DNA of 37,462 bases, from positions 1 through 37,462 of the forward strand of contig JAUNLF010000015.1 in NCBI GenBank assembly GCA_030532405.1. Reading direction: 5' to 3'. The notes beneath the pieces were generated by a model that saw only the letters and a list, made by a program, of their open reading frames with translations, did no database searches and was not told the origin of the DNA. Of this stretch, positions 1-9,693 are shown piece by piece (within the stretch, counting starts at the first letter, position 1; each line of letters begins with the position of its first letter). The position numbers were made by a program, and so were the translations under genes. The stretch comes from Actinomycetaceae bacterium (GTDB taxonomy: Bacteria > Actinomycetota > Actinomycetes > Actinomycetales > Actinomycetaceae).

Positions 1-2664
1 GGTCTAGTGCGCGACGAAGAGGGGCACATCGTAAAGGCGATTAACCCGCGAAACACGTGGATCCCGCTTAACGGCTCGGGTCGGCAGGTGTTCTACGTTG
101 AGGCTGCGGCGAACCCGCTTTTGCTGGCCGTGCCTCCATTCCAGGTGACTGAAGACGGCGACAAGCTGACGAGTGGTCAGGAGCCCCTGTACAAGATCGC
201 CCGCGCAGATGTGGTGATCCGCCGCGAAGACACCTACCAGCTCGCCCTCGATCTATCGGCGCTACGCGAACTCGTTACAACAATGGACGAGTCTGACTCG
301 TGGGGTTGGAAAATCCTCCTCACCATGTCGGAGGCGCTCGACCTTGTGGACCTCGACAATATTGCCGCAACCGCGGGCCGCGCACGGGAGGCGTTGAAGC
401 CGATCTTTGAGAACAAGGCTTACCCGACCGCGCACAGGCTTTCCGCAATGGGCCACGCGCACATCGACTCGGCGTGGCTGTGGCCGATCCGCGAAACGCG
501 CCGCAAGGTTACGCGCACGATCGCGAACGTCGTCCGCCTGATTGAAGACGGCACGGGCCTCATCTTCGCCCTGCCTGCCGCGCAGCATGTCGCGTGGCTC
601 AAGGAGGAGGATCCCGAGCTGTTCGACAAGGTGAAGAAGCACGTGGAGGACGGCTCGATTGTGCCCGTGGGTGGCATGTGGATTGAGCCGGACGCCGTTC
701 TGCCCGGCGGTGAGGCGATGTGCCGCCAGCTGGTGGAGGGTCTCGACTTTTTCGAAACTGAACTTGGTGCAACGTGCCAGGAGATTTGGCTTCCCGACTC
801 GTTCGGATACTCCGCGGCGATCCCGCAGATTGCGCGCCTGGCTGGAATCGACAGGTTCCTCACGCAGAAAATCTCGTGGAACCAGGTGAACACGTTCCCG
901 CACCACACGCTGCAGTGGGAGGGCATTGACGGCTCCCGTATTTTCACGCACTTCCCGCCGGCCGACACCTACGGCTCGGAGGTTACGGGCGAAAATCTGA
1001 GCCACGCGCAGACGAACTTCAAAGACAAGGGGCGCGCAAACAGCTCGGCACTTCTGTTCGGCTACGGTGACGGAGGTGGCGGCCCCACCCGGGAAATGAT
1101 CGAACGCATCTCGCGTTTCTCCGATCTGGCTGGTGCTCCGCGCACGGTCGTGGAAACGCCGAAGCAGTTCTTTGACCGCGCGCAGGCCGAATACGACAAC
1201 CCGCCCGTTTGGGTTGGCGAACTTTACCTCGAGTTGCACAGGGGCACGTTCACCTCGCAGATCAACACGAAGCAGGGCAACCGCAGGGCCGAGGCGCTTC
1301 TTCGCGAGGCGGAGCTGTGGGCCGCTATGGCGTTTGTGCGCGCGGGCGTTGCCTACCCGGCCGACGAGTTGCAAAACGCCTGGCGAGACGTGCTGCTGTG
1401 CCAGTTCCACGACATCCTCCCGGGCACCTCCATCGCCTGGGTTTACCGCGAAGTTGCAGCGATCTACGAGCGCGTAACCGAGCAACTAGAGGCGATCATC
1501 GACCGTTCGCTGAAGGCGCTCGCGGAGGACTCCGTGCCCTCGATCGCTAACGCATCCAGCTTCGCCATCGCGGGAGTGCCGGCGCTTTCGGCCGGCGTGC
1601 ACGCAGAAGCCTCCCCGGTAGTGGTAGACGGGCGCACCCTCGAAAATGAGCACCTGCGCGCGCAGTTCAGCGAAGACGGCCTCCTCACATCGCTAGTCGA
1701 GAAAGAAAGCGGCCGCGAGTTCGTGCCCGCAGGCCAGCGCGGCGGCGAGTTCCACCTGTTCCAAGACTTCCCGAACATGTGGGACGCGTGGGACCTCGAC
1801 CCGTTCTACCGCGGCTCGGGGCAGGTAATCACGCCCTCAAATGCGATTTTTGAGGACGAATCCGGAACGGCGAAGGTCAGTGCAACTGCAAAGTTTGGAA
1901 ACTCGAGCGCGAAACTCACGTGGACGCTCAGGCCCGGCTCGACCGCACTCGACGTGCACGTCGACCTCGACTGGCATGAAAGCGAGAAGATCTTGAAGCT
2001 CGCACTGCCCGTCGATATTCACACGGATTCGGCGCAGTACGAGACTCAAATGGGCTACATTACGCGCCCGACCCACGAAAACACGTCGTGGGATGCATAC
2101 AAGTTCGAGGTCAGCGCACACCGCTGGCTACGCCTTTCCGATGCATCCACCGGACTCGCGATCGCGAACGACTCGACCTACGGCTGGAGCGTTACGCGCC
2201 ACCAAAGCCGCGCCCGCGGCACGTGGAGCCTCGTTTCTGCCTCCCTTGCTCGCGCCGCGAAGTACCCCGACCCGCGCCAAGACCAGGGCAGGCACGAGTG
2301 GAACTTCCAGATCGTTCCGGACGCTTCGGTAGAAGACGCCGTTGCTGCCGCGCAGGAGCTGAACATCGGTGAGCGGGTTGCTCCCGGCCGCATCAGCGGA
2401 CTGTTCGAGCTTGAAGGCGCGGTCGTCGAATCGGTACGCATCGCACCGGACGAAACCGGAGACGTAATCATCCGCGCGTACGAGGCGAATGGAGGCCGTT
2501 CCAAGGCGACACTCAGGTTCCCGGGAGCTGCCGGCGTGCGCGGCCAAGACCTGCGCTACCGCGACAGCGACCTCGGAGTCGTCGTGCGCGAGGCGGACGG
2601 TGCGTTCGAGTTCGACCTAGATCCCTTCGAGATCGCAACCCTTAGAGTTGAGGTGGCAAAGTGA
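1..2664 (+). CDS. GH38 alpha-mannosidase, 5' end cut by window edge
   Basis: Hydrolyses alpha-linked mannose, most likely from N-glycan fragments in the cytoplasm, since no signal peptide is visible in the part present. The reading frame is open from base 1 (GGT CTA GTG), so the gene starts left of the window. About 887 residues are visible, against roughly 1000 for bacterial family members. Counting from the GTG at base 7, the GH38 motif HAHIDSAWLWP lies at residues 150-160 (H152 and D154 are the expected zinc ligands). The nucleophile motif LPDSFGYS gives D264, and QFHDILPG gives the third zinc ligand H468. The C-terminal beta-rich domains follow to the end. It overlaps the next glycosidase by 4 bp (GTGA), so the two are translationally coupled. 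Family assignment is secure; the linkage cleaved is inferred. Confidence 0.93.
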   Translation, partial: GLVRDEEGHIVKAINPRNTWIPLNGSGRQVFYVEAAANPLLLAVPPFQVTEDGDKLTSGQEPLYKIARADVVIRREDTYQLALDLSALRELVTTMDESDSWGWKILLTMSEALDLVDLDNIAATAGRAREALKPIFENKAYPTAHRLSAMGHAHIDSAWLWPIRETRRKVTRTIANVVRLIEDGTGLIFALPAAQHVAWLKEEDPELFDKVKKHVEDGSIVPVGGMWIEPDAVLPGGEAMCRQLVEGLDFFETELGATCQEIWLPDSFGYSAAIPQIARLAGIDRFLTQKISWNQVNTFPHHTLQWEGIDGSRIFTHFPPADTYGSEVTGENLSHAQTNFKDKGRANSSALLFGYGDGGGGPTREMIERISRFSDLAGAPRTVVETPKQFFDRAQAEYDNPPVWVGELYLELHRGTFTSQINTKQGNRRAEALLREAELWAAMAFVRAGVAYPADELQNAWRDVLLCQFHDILPGTSIAWVYREVAAIYERVTEQLEAIIDRSLKALAEDSVPSIANASSFAIAGVPALSAGVHAEASPVVVDGRTLENEHLRAQFSEDGLLTSLVEKESGREFVPAGQRGGEFHLFQDFPNMWDAWDLDPFYRGSGQVITPSNAIFEDESGTAKVSATAKFGNSSAKLTWTLRPGSTALDVHVDLDWHESEKILKLALPVDIHTDSAQYETQMGYITRPTHENTSWDAYKFEVSAHRWLRLSDASTGLAIANDSTYGWSVTRHQSRARGTWSLVSASLARAAKYPDPRQDQGRHEWNFQIVPDASVEDAVAAAQELNIGERVAPGRISGLFELEGAVVESVRIAPDETGDVIIRAYEANGGRSKATLRFPGAAGVRGQDLRYRDSDLGVVVREADGAFEFDLDPFEIATLRVEVAK

Positions 2665-3899
2665 AGTTCGGCGTCAACTACACCCCGCGAGTTGGCTGGT
2701 TCCACTCCTGGCTCGACTTCGAGCCGCAGCAGGTTCGCGACGATTTCGCCGCAATCAAGGAAATCGGCGCCGACCACGTGAGGATCTTCCCGCTGTGGCC
2801 AATCCTGCAGCCAAACCGCACGCTAATCCGCTCCTCCGCAATTGACGACGTTGTACAAACAGTGCAAATTGCTGGCGAATTCGGGTTGAAAGCCTCCGTG
2901 GACGTGCTTCAAGGTCACCTTTCCTCCTTCGACTTCGTACCTGCATGGGCGCTTTCGTGGCACAGGCGAAACATGTTCACGAACCCGGACGTCGTCTCGG
3001 GTGAAGTTAACCTCGTCGCCGAACTCGCGCGCGCACTTCGCGGCCTAGACAATACGACCGGCCTCACGGTTGGCAACGAGTTCATCCAGTTCGCCGCCGA
3101 GCGTCACCCCGACCCCGATATTATTTCCGAGGACGAGGCTGCCGTATGGTTGGAAACTCTGCTTGCGAAAGCACGTGAAGAGTGGCCGGATGGCGAGCAC
3201 GTGCACTGCCACGACGATGACCTCTGGTTTGAGAACTCCCAGCCGTTCACCCCGAGCATCGGCGCGAACATTGGAGACCTCACGACCGTGCACTCCTGGG
3301 TGTTTGGCCGCATCGGCCCGCGTTTTGGCAAAGACACGCCGCAACTGCCGTGGTTCGGCCGATACCTCGTCGAACTAGCACACGCGTGGAACCCCGGCCG
3401 GCGAGTGTGGCTCCAAGAAATTGGCGCACCCGACAACTACGTGTCGGAACACCTTGCGCCCGAATTCCTCCTACAAACCGTAGGTAACCTCATGGGCGAA
3501 AACGGAGGGGGAGTAGCACCCGGACTCGAAGCAATCACCTGGTGGTGCTCCCACGACGTATCCCGCGAGCTCTCAGACTTCCCACCGCTTGAGCACACGC
3601 TCGGCCTCATCGATCAAAACGGCAACCCCAAGCCGATCGGCGACGCCTTCGCTCACTCGGCAACACAGTGGCGAGACAAACGGTACGAGCCTACGTCTCG
3701 CGAGAGCGTCACTTTCGGTGATTCCCCGTGGAAACGCTCGGAAACCGACGCTACTGGAAAACTCTTTGACCGATGGATCGAAGCCGCGATGAGCGGCAAC
3801 GTGTTGGCCATCGAGCTGAATCAAACAACTTACGTGAAAGACCTGGAGAGGAGTTTCAACAAGCTCGAGAAAGCTTCGTTTCTTTCGACCACAGCATAA
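2661..3899 (+). CDS. GH5-like beta-mannosidase candidate (clan GH-A TIM barrel)
   Basis: A 412-residue cytoplasmic glycosidase starting at GTG inside the stop of the alpha-mannosidase gene. The clan GH-A signature is visible: GLTVGNEF places the acid/base at E140 and VWLQEIGAP places the nucleophile at E253. Length and architecture fit GH5 subfamily 18-type enzymes. A Bifidobacterium enzyme of that type cleaves Man-beta-1,4-GlcNAc, the last step of N-glycan core breakdown. Here the gene sits directly behind a GH38 alpha-mannosidase and ahead of a sugar ABC importer, which fits the same job: GH38 trims alpha-mannose and this enzyme cuts the remaining beta-mannose. The subfamily is inferred from context and general resemblance; a cellulase-like or beta-mannanase activity remains possible. 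Confidence 0.75.
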   Translation: MKFGVNYTPRVGWFHSWLDFEPQQVRDDFAAIKEIGADHVRIFPLWPILQPNRTLIRSSAIDDVVQTVQIAGEFGLKASVDVLQGHLSSFDFVPAWALSWHRRNMFTNPDVVSGEVNLVAELARALRGLDNTTGLTVGNEFIQFAAERHPDPDIISEDEAAVWLETLLAKAREEWPDGEHVHCHDDDLWFENSQPFTPSIGANIGDLTTVHSWVFGRIGPRFGKDTPQLPWFGRYLVELAHAWNPGRRVWLQEIGAPDNYVSEHLAPEFLLQTVGNLMGENGGGVAPGLEAITWWCSHDVSRELSDFPPLEHTLGLIDQNGNPKPIGDAFAHSATQWRDKRYEPTSRESVTFGDSPWKRSETDATGKLFDRWIEAAMSGNVLAIELNQTTYVKDLERSFNKLEKASFLSTTA

Positions 3900-3923
3900 A
3901 AACCCGCGTTCAAAGGAGAAAAT

Positions 3924-5213
3924 ATGCGGAACAAGAAACTTATGGGTGGCCTCGCCTTCGCGGCCACAGCTGCACTACTAGCAGGCTGCACGGGCGGTAC
4001 GGCCCCCAGCACCGAGTCGGAAGCGCCCGCCACTGACGGCGAGATCGCCGGCGAAATCACCTTCCAAACCTGGTCACTAAAGAATGACCGTTTCACCCCG
4101 TACTTCGAAGACCTCATCGCAAGCTTTGAGGCAGAATACCCCGACGTGACGATCAACTGGATCGACCAGCCGGGTGACGGCTACGAAGACAAGATCCTCC
4201 AGCAGGCGAACTCCAATGAACTGCCGGACGTGGTCAACCTACCTCCCGAGTTCGCATACAAGCTCGCCCAGGTAGATCAGCTGGTAGACCTCGAAGCAGC
4301 CGACGCCGCGAAACTAGATGAGTACGTTGAAGGTGCGACGGATGCCTACAGGTTCCCGAACATCGAGGGCCAGTATGGCTACGCGTGGTACCTAGGTACC
4401 GACCTCAACTGGTACAACGTCGAGGTGCTTGAAGAAGCGGGAATCGATACTGAAAACCTGCCGACCGACCTTGACCAGTTATTCGAAATGGCTGGAAAAG
4501 TTGCTGAAGCAACCAACGGTGACGTCAAGATGATCGCGGACGTCCCCCGCACCGGCACGCTCTCCGCAGCCGGCGTTGAAATCTTCAAGGACGGCGAGTT
4601 CGTATTTAACACGCCGGAGGCCGTCGAAGTAGTAGAACGCTACAAGAAGGCGTACGAGGCAGGCGCAATGCCTCCCGAGGCTCTAAACGCGGACTATCTA
4701 GGCAACTCCGCACTTTACAAGCAGGGCAAGACCGCTTGGACCACCGGCTCCGCAGGCTTCGCATCCGAGCTTGAGAAGGAAGCACCCACCCTCGTGGACG
4801 CAACCGTAGCAACCCCGCGTATCGGCCACCCGCCGCTATTCATCCAGGGCATCTCCGTGTCCAAGGCATCGAAGGCCCCGGCCGCAGCACTCGCGTTTGC
4901 CCAGTACGTGACGAACACCGAAAACCAGGTCGAGTTCTTGAAGATCGCGCAGGGCTTCTTCCCCGGCACCAAGGAAGGCAACGACAACCCCGAACAGTTC
5001 ACTTCGGTAATCGAAAATGAGCTACAGAAGACTGCCACGGAAGCCGCAGCCGCCGCTATTTCGGACGCCGCCCCCGAATACCCGATCCAGTTCACCTACG
5101 ACATGGACCGCTACCTGCAACAGCAGATGGCACTCGCCGTGAAGGGTGACATTGGTGTTCAAGAAGCACTCGACAAGGCTGTCGACTACGCCAACAAGAA
5201 CCTCGTTGAGTAA
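3924..5213 (+). CDS. ABC sugar transporter solute-binding lipoprotein (family 1)
   Basis: The 429-residue extracellular binding protein of a carbohydrate uptake (CUT1) ABC transporter, held to the outer face of the membrane by lipid. The N-terminus has charged residues (MRNKK), a hydrophobic stretch and the lipobox LLAGC, giving a lipidated Cys at about residue 22. The low-complexity linker after it is typical. The body has the family 1 solute-binding pattern (ITFQTWS near the start, alternating alpha/beta lobes). The start ATG is preceded by a strong AAAGGAG ribosome site. It lies 24 bp behind the glycosidase and 31 bp ahead of the first permease, so all five genes read as one operon. The ligand is inferred to be a mannose-rich oligosaccharide from the neighbouring enzymes. 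Confidence 0.92.
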   Translation: MRNKKLMGGLAFAATAALLAGCTGGTAPSTESEAPATDGEIAGEITFQTWSLKNDRFTPYFEDLIASFEAEYPDVTINWIDQPGDGYEDKILQQANSNELPDVVNLPPEFAYKLAQVDQLVDLEAADAAKLDEYVEGATDAYRFPNIEGQYGYAWYLGTDLNWYNVEVLEEAGIDTENLPTDLDQLFEMAGKVAEATNGDVKMIADVPRTGTLSAAGVEIFKDGEFVFNTPEAVEVVERYKKAYEAGAMPPEALNADYLGNSALYKQGKTAWTTGSAGFASELEKEAPTLVDATVATPRIGHPPLFIQGISVSKASKAPAAALAFAQYVTNTENQVEFLKIAQGFFPGTKEGNDNPEQFTSVIENELQKTATEAAAAAISDAAPEYPIQFTYDMDRYLQQQMALAVKGDIGVQEALDKAVDYANKNLVE

Positions 5214-5244
5214 CTGAAAAACCGATATTCCCGAGGAGCTGATC

Positions 5245-6231
5245 ATGAAATCGCATCGCTGGTTTGCGCCGTACTTACTGCTCGCGCCAGCAGTCATTTG
5301 GGTACTGGTCTTTTCGATCTGGCCCTTTCTAAACACGGTCTACCTGTCGTTTACGGACGCTAGGCCACTGCGCACACCGCAGTTCATCGCCTTTGATAAC
5401 TACAAAGACCTGTTTGCTGACGAACGTTTCGTGTACGCAATGAGCACGAGCTTCGTGTACGCCCTCATATGCGTTCCGCTGCTCACGTTCCTGCCCCTTT
5501 TGCTCGCAATACTCGTGCAAAAGAAGCTCCCGGGAATATCGGTTTTCCGCACTTCCTACTACTTCCCGGTGATTGCCTCCGTAGTTGTCGTAGGCATCAT
5601 CTGGGCTTGGCTCTTCGACTCGAAGGGAATCATCAATGAATCCCTGCAGTTCGTTGGGCTTACAGATCAGCCAATCAACTTCCTGATCGACAGGTGGCTG
5701 ATCGTGTTCTCCGCAATCTCCCTAACCGTGTGGAAAGGCCTCGGCTACTACATGGTTATCTACCTGGCGGCCCTCACGAACGTTCCGAAAGAACTTCACG
5801 AAGCCGCAGCCCTTGACGGTGCCGGCCCGATCCGCAGGTTCTGGACGGTTTCCGTGCCGGCCGTGAAGGGCGCAATGCTCCTCATCTCCGCACTCGTAAC
5901 CGTTGCGGCCATGAGGGTGTTCTCCGAAATCTACGTGATCACAAACGGCTCGGGTGGCCCGGGCGGCCAGTCACAATCCCTCGTCATGCTCATCCAACAG
6001 ACAGGCAAGGGCCTCAACGGCGACCTCGGCTACGCCTCCGCCATCTCAGTCGTCCTGTTCTTCCTAACCATCGGCCCGCTCCTGCTGGTTGGCTACATCA
6101 ACCAGGGCGCCGAAATCCGCGAAGCACGCCAGCTACGCAAGCGCACTAGGGCGTACCGAAAGAGCCGCGCACAAAAAGCTAAAAAGGAAGCCGCGCTGGT
6201 TGGCGCAGCAGTACAGGGGAAGACTCAATGA
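5245..6231 (+). CDS. ABC sugar transporter permease, MalF/UgpA type
   Basis: A 328-residue inner-membrane permease with six or so hydrophobic helices, beginning with a long first segment (YLLLAPAVIWVLVFSIWPFL). The cytoplasmic EAA loop that contacts the ATPase is clear at EAAALDGAGPIRRFWTVSVP, about residues 190-209. The C-terminal tail is very basic (about residues 290-320, rich in R and K). An AGGAG site precedes the ATG. It overlaps the next permease gene by 4 bp (ATGA). It forms the translocation pore with the second permease. No ATP-binding subunit is encoded in this operon, so the pair probably borrows a shared MsiK-type ATPase encoded elsewhere. Confidence 0.93.
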   Translation: MKSHRWFAPYLLLAPAVIWVLVFSIWPFLNTVYLSFTDARPLRTPQFIAFDNYKDLFADERFVYAMSTSFVYALICVPLLTFLPLLLAILVQKKLPGISVFRTSYYFPVIASVVVVGIIWAWLFDSKGIINESLQFVGLTDQPINFLIDRWLIVFSAISLTVWKGLGYYMVIYLAALTNVPKELHEAAALDGAGPIRRFWTVSVPAVKGAMLLISALVTVAAMRVFSEIYVITNGSGGPGGQSQSLVMLIQQTGKGLNGDLGYASAISVVLFFLTIGPLLLVGYINQGAEIREARQLRKRTRAYRKSRAQKAKKEAALVGAAVQGKTQ

Positions 6232-7121
6232 GTACAGCAGTAGTTAACCCGCCAAAAGAGAGGCCGTACCGCAAACGCGGTGAAGCCGGCTTCGACAAGC
6301 CGACCCTTGCCGGCCTCATCATGCGCTACGTTTTGATGGCGCTAATCCTCGCCCTGACTGTCGGCCCGTTCCTGTGGCAACTGTCAACCTCCCTGAAGGG
6401 GCCGTTTGAGGACATTTACTCGTTCCCACCGCAAATCATTCCGGCAGATCCGACACTCGCTAACTACGGCGAAGTCATGCGGACAATCCCGGTAATCAAA
6501 TACGCGTGGCACTCGCTACTCGTGTCCGTCGCAATGGTTGTCACGAACGTGGTGTTCGCAACCGCCGCGGGCTACGCGCTGGCAAACATGAAGTTCAAGG
6601 GGAAGGCGCTCATCATGACGCTGATCCTCTCAACCCTTCTGCTCCCCGGCGAAGTCACGCTAACCTCGCAGTACTTGACGATTAAGTCGCTTGGACTAGC
6701 AAACACACTGACCGGCGTATTCCTGCCCACCGCCGTCACCGCGATCAACGTGCTGTTAATGGCAACCGCGGCACGCTCCATCCCGCAGGCAATCCTCGAC
6801 GCTGCCGCAATCGACGGTGCCACCACCATGCAGCGTCTACGCCTCATTGTGTGGCCGAACGTGCGGGGCATGGCAATGGTAGTCGCCCTCATGTCGTTCA
6901 TTCAGGCATGGGACGACTTCCTGTGGCCACTCGTAGTACTGTCCGACCCCGCCAAGTACACACTAACGGTCGGCATGCAGTACCTGAACTCCGCGTTCGG
7001 CTCCAACCCGCGCGTGGTCGCAGCCGGAACCATGATCGCCCTCCTGCCGATTATCATCCTCTTCATCTCGACACAGAAGTTCTTCTTCAGAGGTGTAGAA
7101 GAAGGCGCGGTAAAGGGCTAA
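6228..7121 (+). CDS. ABC sugar transporter permease, MalG/UgpE type
   Basis: A 297-residue membrane permease, the second half of the pore. It starts with a basic cytoplasmic segment and a first helix near residues 30-50. It carries the EAA loop as DAAAIDGATTMQRLRLIVWP near residues 187-206 and ends FFFRGVEEGAVKG, a typical MalG-family C-terminus. Its ATG overlaps the stop of the upstream permease, so the two are translationally coupled. It is the last gene of the glycan operon: a 110-bp gap with an imperfect hairpin follows, and then guaB with its own promoter. Confidence 0.93.
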   Translation: MSTAVVNPPKERPYRKRGEAGFDKPTLAGLIMRYVLMALILALTVGPFLWQLSTSLKGPFEDIYSFPPQIIPADPTLANYGEVMRTIPVIKYAWHSLLVSVAMVVTNVVFATAAGYALANMKFKGKALIMTLILSTLLLPGEVTLTSQYLTIKSLGLANTLTGVFLPTAVTAINVLLMATAARSIPQAILDAAAIDGATTMQRLRLIVWPNVRGMAMVVALMSFIQAWDDFLWPLVVLSDPAKYTLTVGMQYLNSAFGSNPRVVAAGTMIALLPIIILFISTQKFFFRGVEEGAVKG

Positions 7122-7143
7122 TCAAATACAGCTATACACGGTT

Positions 7144-7199
7144 GGCGATTTCCGGAAAAAGCAAGCATTCTCACGTCAGTATGTGAAACCGGAGTCGCC
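7144..7199 (+). terminator. imperfect hairpin after the glycan operon
   Basis: GGCGATTTCCGG (7144-7155) pairs with CCGGAGTCGCC (7189-7199), apart from a TT/C internal mismatch. A short inner TCAC/GTGA stem lies at 7171-7186. No U-run follows, so it could be a weak terminator, an mRNA-stabilising 3' structure or a regulatory dyad upstream of guaB. Confidence 0.4.
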
Positions 7200-7219
7200 A
7201 CCGTATATACACCCTGGGA

Positions 7220-8746
<1,527 letters not shown>

Positions 8747-8758
8747 ACACCTGTTCTG

Positions 8759-8831
8759 CGGGGTATACGCCTATTGGCCGAAAACCCCGTTGTACACCCG
8801 CTGGTGTAACCCGGTTGCATGCAAACCCGGT
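8759..8831 (+). repeat. hairpin and repeat-flanked palindrome after guaB
   Basis: CGGGGT (8759-8764) can pair with ACCCCG (8784-8789). Just beyond, the palindrome TTGCATGCAA (8815-8824) is flanked by two direct copies of AACCCGGT (8808-8815 and 8824-8831). The stretch is non-coding and precedes the strong terminator. The function is unknown. Confidence 0.45.
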
Positions 8832-8835
8832 GTTT

Positions 8836-8873
8836 AACTTGGGCCCTAGGAGGCGACTCCTAGGGCCCAAGTT
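8836..8873. terminator. bidirectional terminator with perfect 17-bp stem and GCGA loop
   Basis: AACTTGGGCCCTAGGAG (8836-8852) pairs perfectly with CTCCTAGGGCCCAAGTT (8857-8873), with the GNRA-type tetraloop GCGA between. It separates convergent guaB (+) and the exonuclease gene (-) and can serve both. No long U-run is present on either side, which is common in high-GC actinobacteria. Confidence 0.8.
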
Positions 8874-8911
8874 GTGCGCGCTGTAACAAGGCCAACGGCA
8901 ACACCGCGCGG

Positions 8912-9601
8912 TTAAGGTAGCCAGTTACGGCTGATGTGCGCGTCTTTGCCCCTGCTACGCAAGAACGCTTCGAAGTCTGCGGCCCAATCCGCGTGCGCTT
9001 GCTGTTGGAAATCGTGTAGCTGACCAAGACTAAAATCAGCAAGCCTTGGATGCCCCGCAATCATCTGCTGTAACAGGTCTAAGGTTGCGCGAGTGTCGAC
9101 CTCCGCATCGTGTAATGAATCATCTGCGGTGACGCCGTAAACCGCCATAAGATCCGCCAACCGGCGCTTCCCCCTACGCTTTTTCACCAGCGCGCGATCC
9201 AATACCAAAGGATCAATCACGGGCCGCACATCACCCAGGCGCGAAGCCAATGTTGGCAGGCCGAGCCGGTCAAGCTCGCCCTCCATAATCCCAAAATCAT
9301 AACCGGCATTAAACGCAACGATAGGAACCCCCGAACGCATGGCATCGGCCAGTATTACCGCGACTTCTTCCACAACCTCAATGGAAGGGCGGCCGTGCTC
9401 GCGCGCATACTCGGTGGATATCCCATGAATCTGCTGGGCCGATTCGGGGATCTGAACTTCGGGGTCAGCCAACCAGTTCGTGACCCGATCACCGTCCTCA
9501 TTACGGAAAATAATCGAAGCCGTAACCAGCCTGCTACTGCCCGGGATCAGCCCCGTAGTTTCAGTATCGAAACCAACAAATGGGCCCGAAGTCCAATCCA
9601 T
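8912..9601 (-). CDS. DEDDh-type 3'-5' exonuclease (DnaQ-like)
   Basis: A 229-residue stand-alone exonuclease of the DNA polymerase III epsilon superfamily. The four acidic metal-binding positions are visible: FDTETTG near residue 11 (ExoI, Asp and Glu), NAGYDF near residue 100 (ExoII) and the ExoIII motif HDAEVDTRAT near residue 164 with the general-base His and Asp. The ATG is preceded by a strong AGGAGG site (minus strand). It is longer than the bare domain; the C-terminal 50 residues (DWAADFEAFLRSRGK) are a family-typical extension in actinobacteria. It is divergent from guaB3. The role may be proofreading, repair or nucleic-acid turnover; the sequence does not say which. Confidence 0.88.
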   Translation of the reverse strand: MDWTSGPFVGFDTETTGLIPGSSRLVTASIIFRNEDGDRVTNWLADPEVQIPESAQQIHGISTEYAREHGRPSIEVVEEVAVILADAMRSGVPIVAFNAGYDFGIMEGELDRLGLPTLASRLGDVRPVIDPLVLDRALVKKRRGKRRLADLMAVYGVTADDSLHDAEVDTRATLDLLQQMIAGHPRLADFSLGQLHDFQQQAHADWAADFEAFLRSRGKDAHISRNWLP

Positions 9602-9681
9602 GCTTCCTCCTAAGGAGCTCTATATAAGTAGAGCTTACAAGCAAGGTAGGACATTACCTTCTGCGCGGCTGGTCGGCCTCG

Positions 9682-9693
9682 TATCATAAAGGA
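9682..9693 (+). promoter_or_regulatory. guaB3 -10 element, leaderless transcript predicted
   Basis: TATCAT at 9682-9687 is followed by 6 nt and GTG 9694. An AAAGGA touches the GTG with no spacer, too close to act as a ribosome site. The spacing matches that of guaB. A weak TTCTGC at 9659-9664 gives a 17-nt spacer. Confidence 0.5.

Noticed and set aside
262-1485. Long open frame antisense to the alpha-mannosidase gene
   Set aside because: It mirrors codon bias of the GH38 gene, has no family features and no ribosome site.
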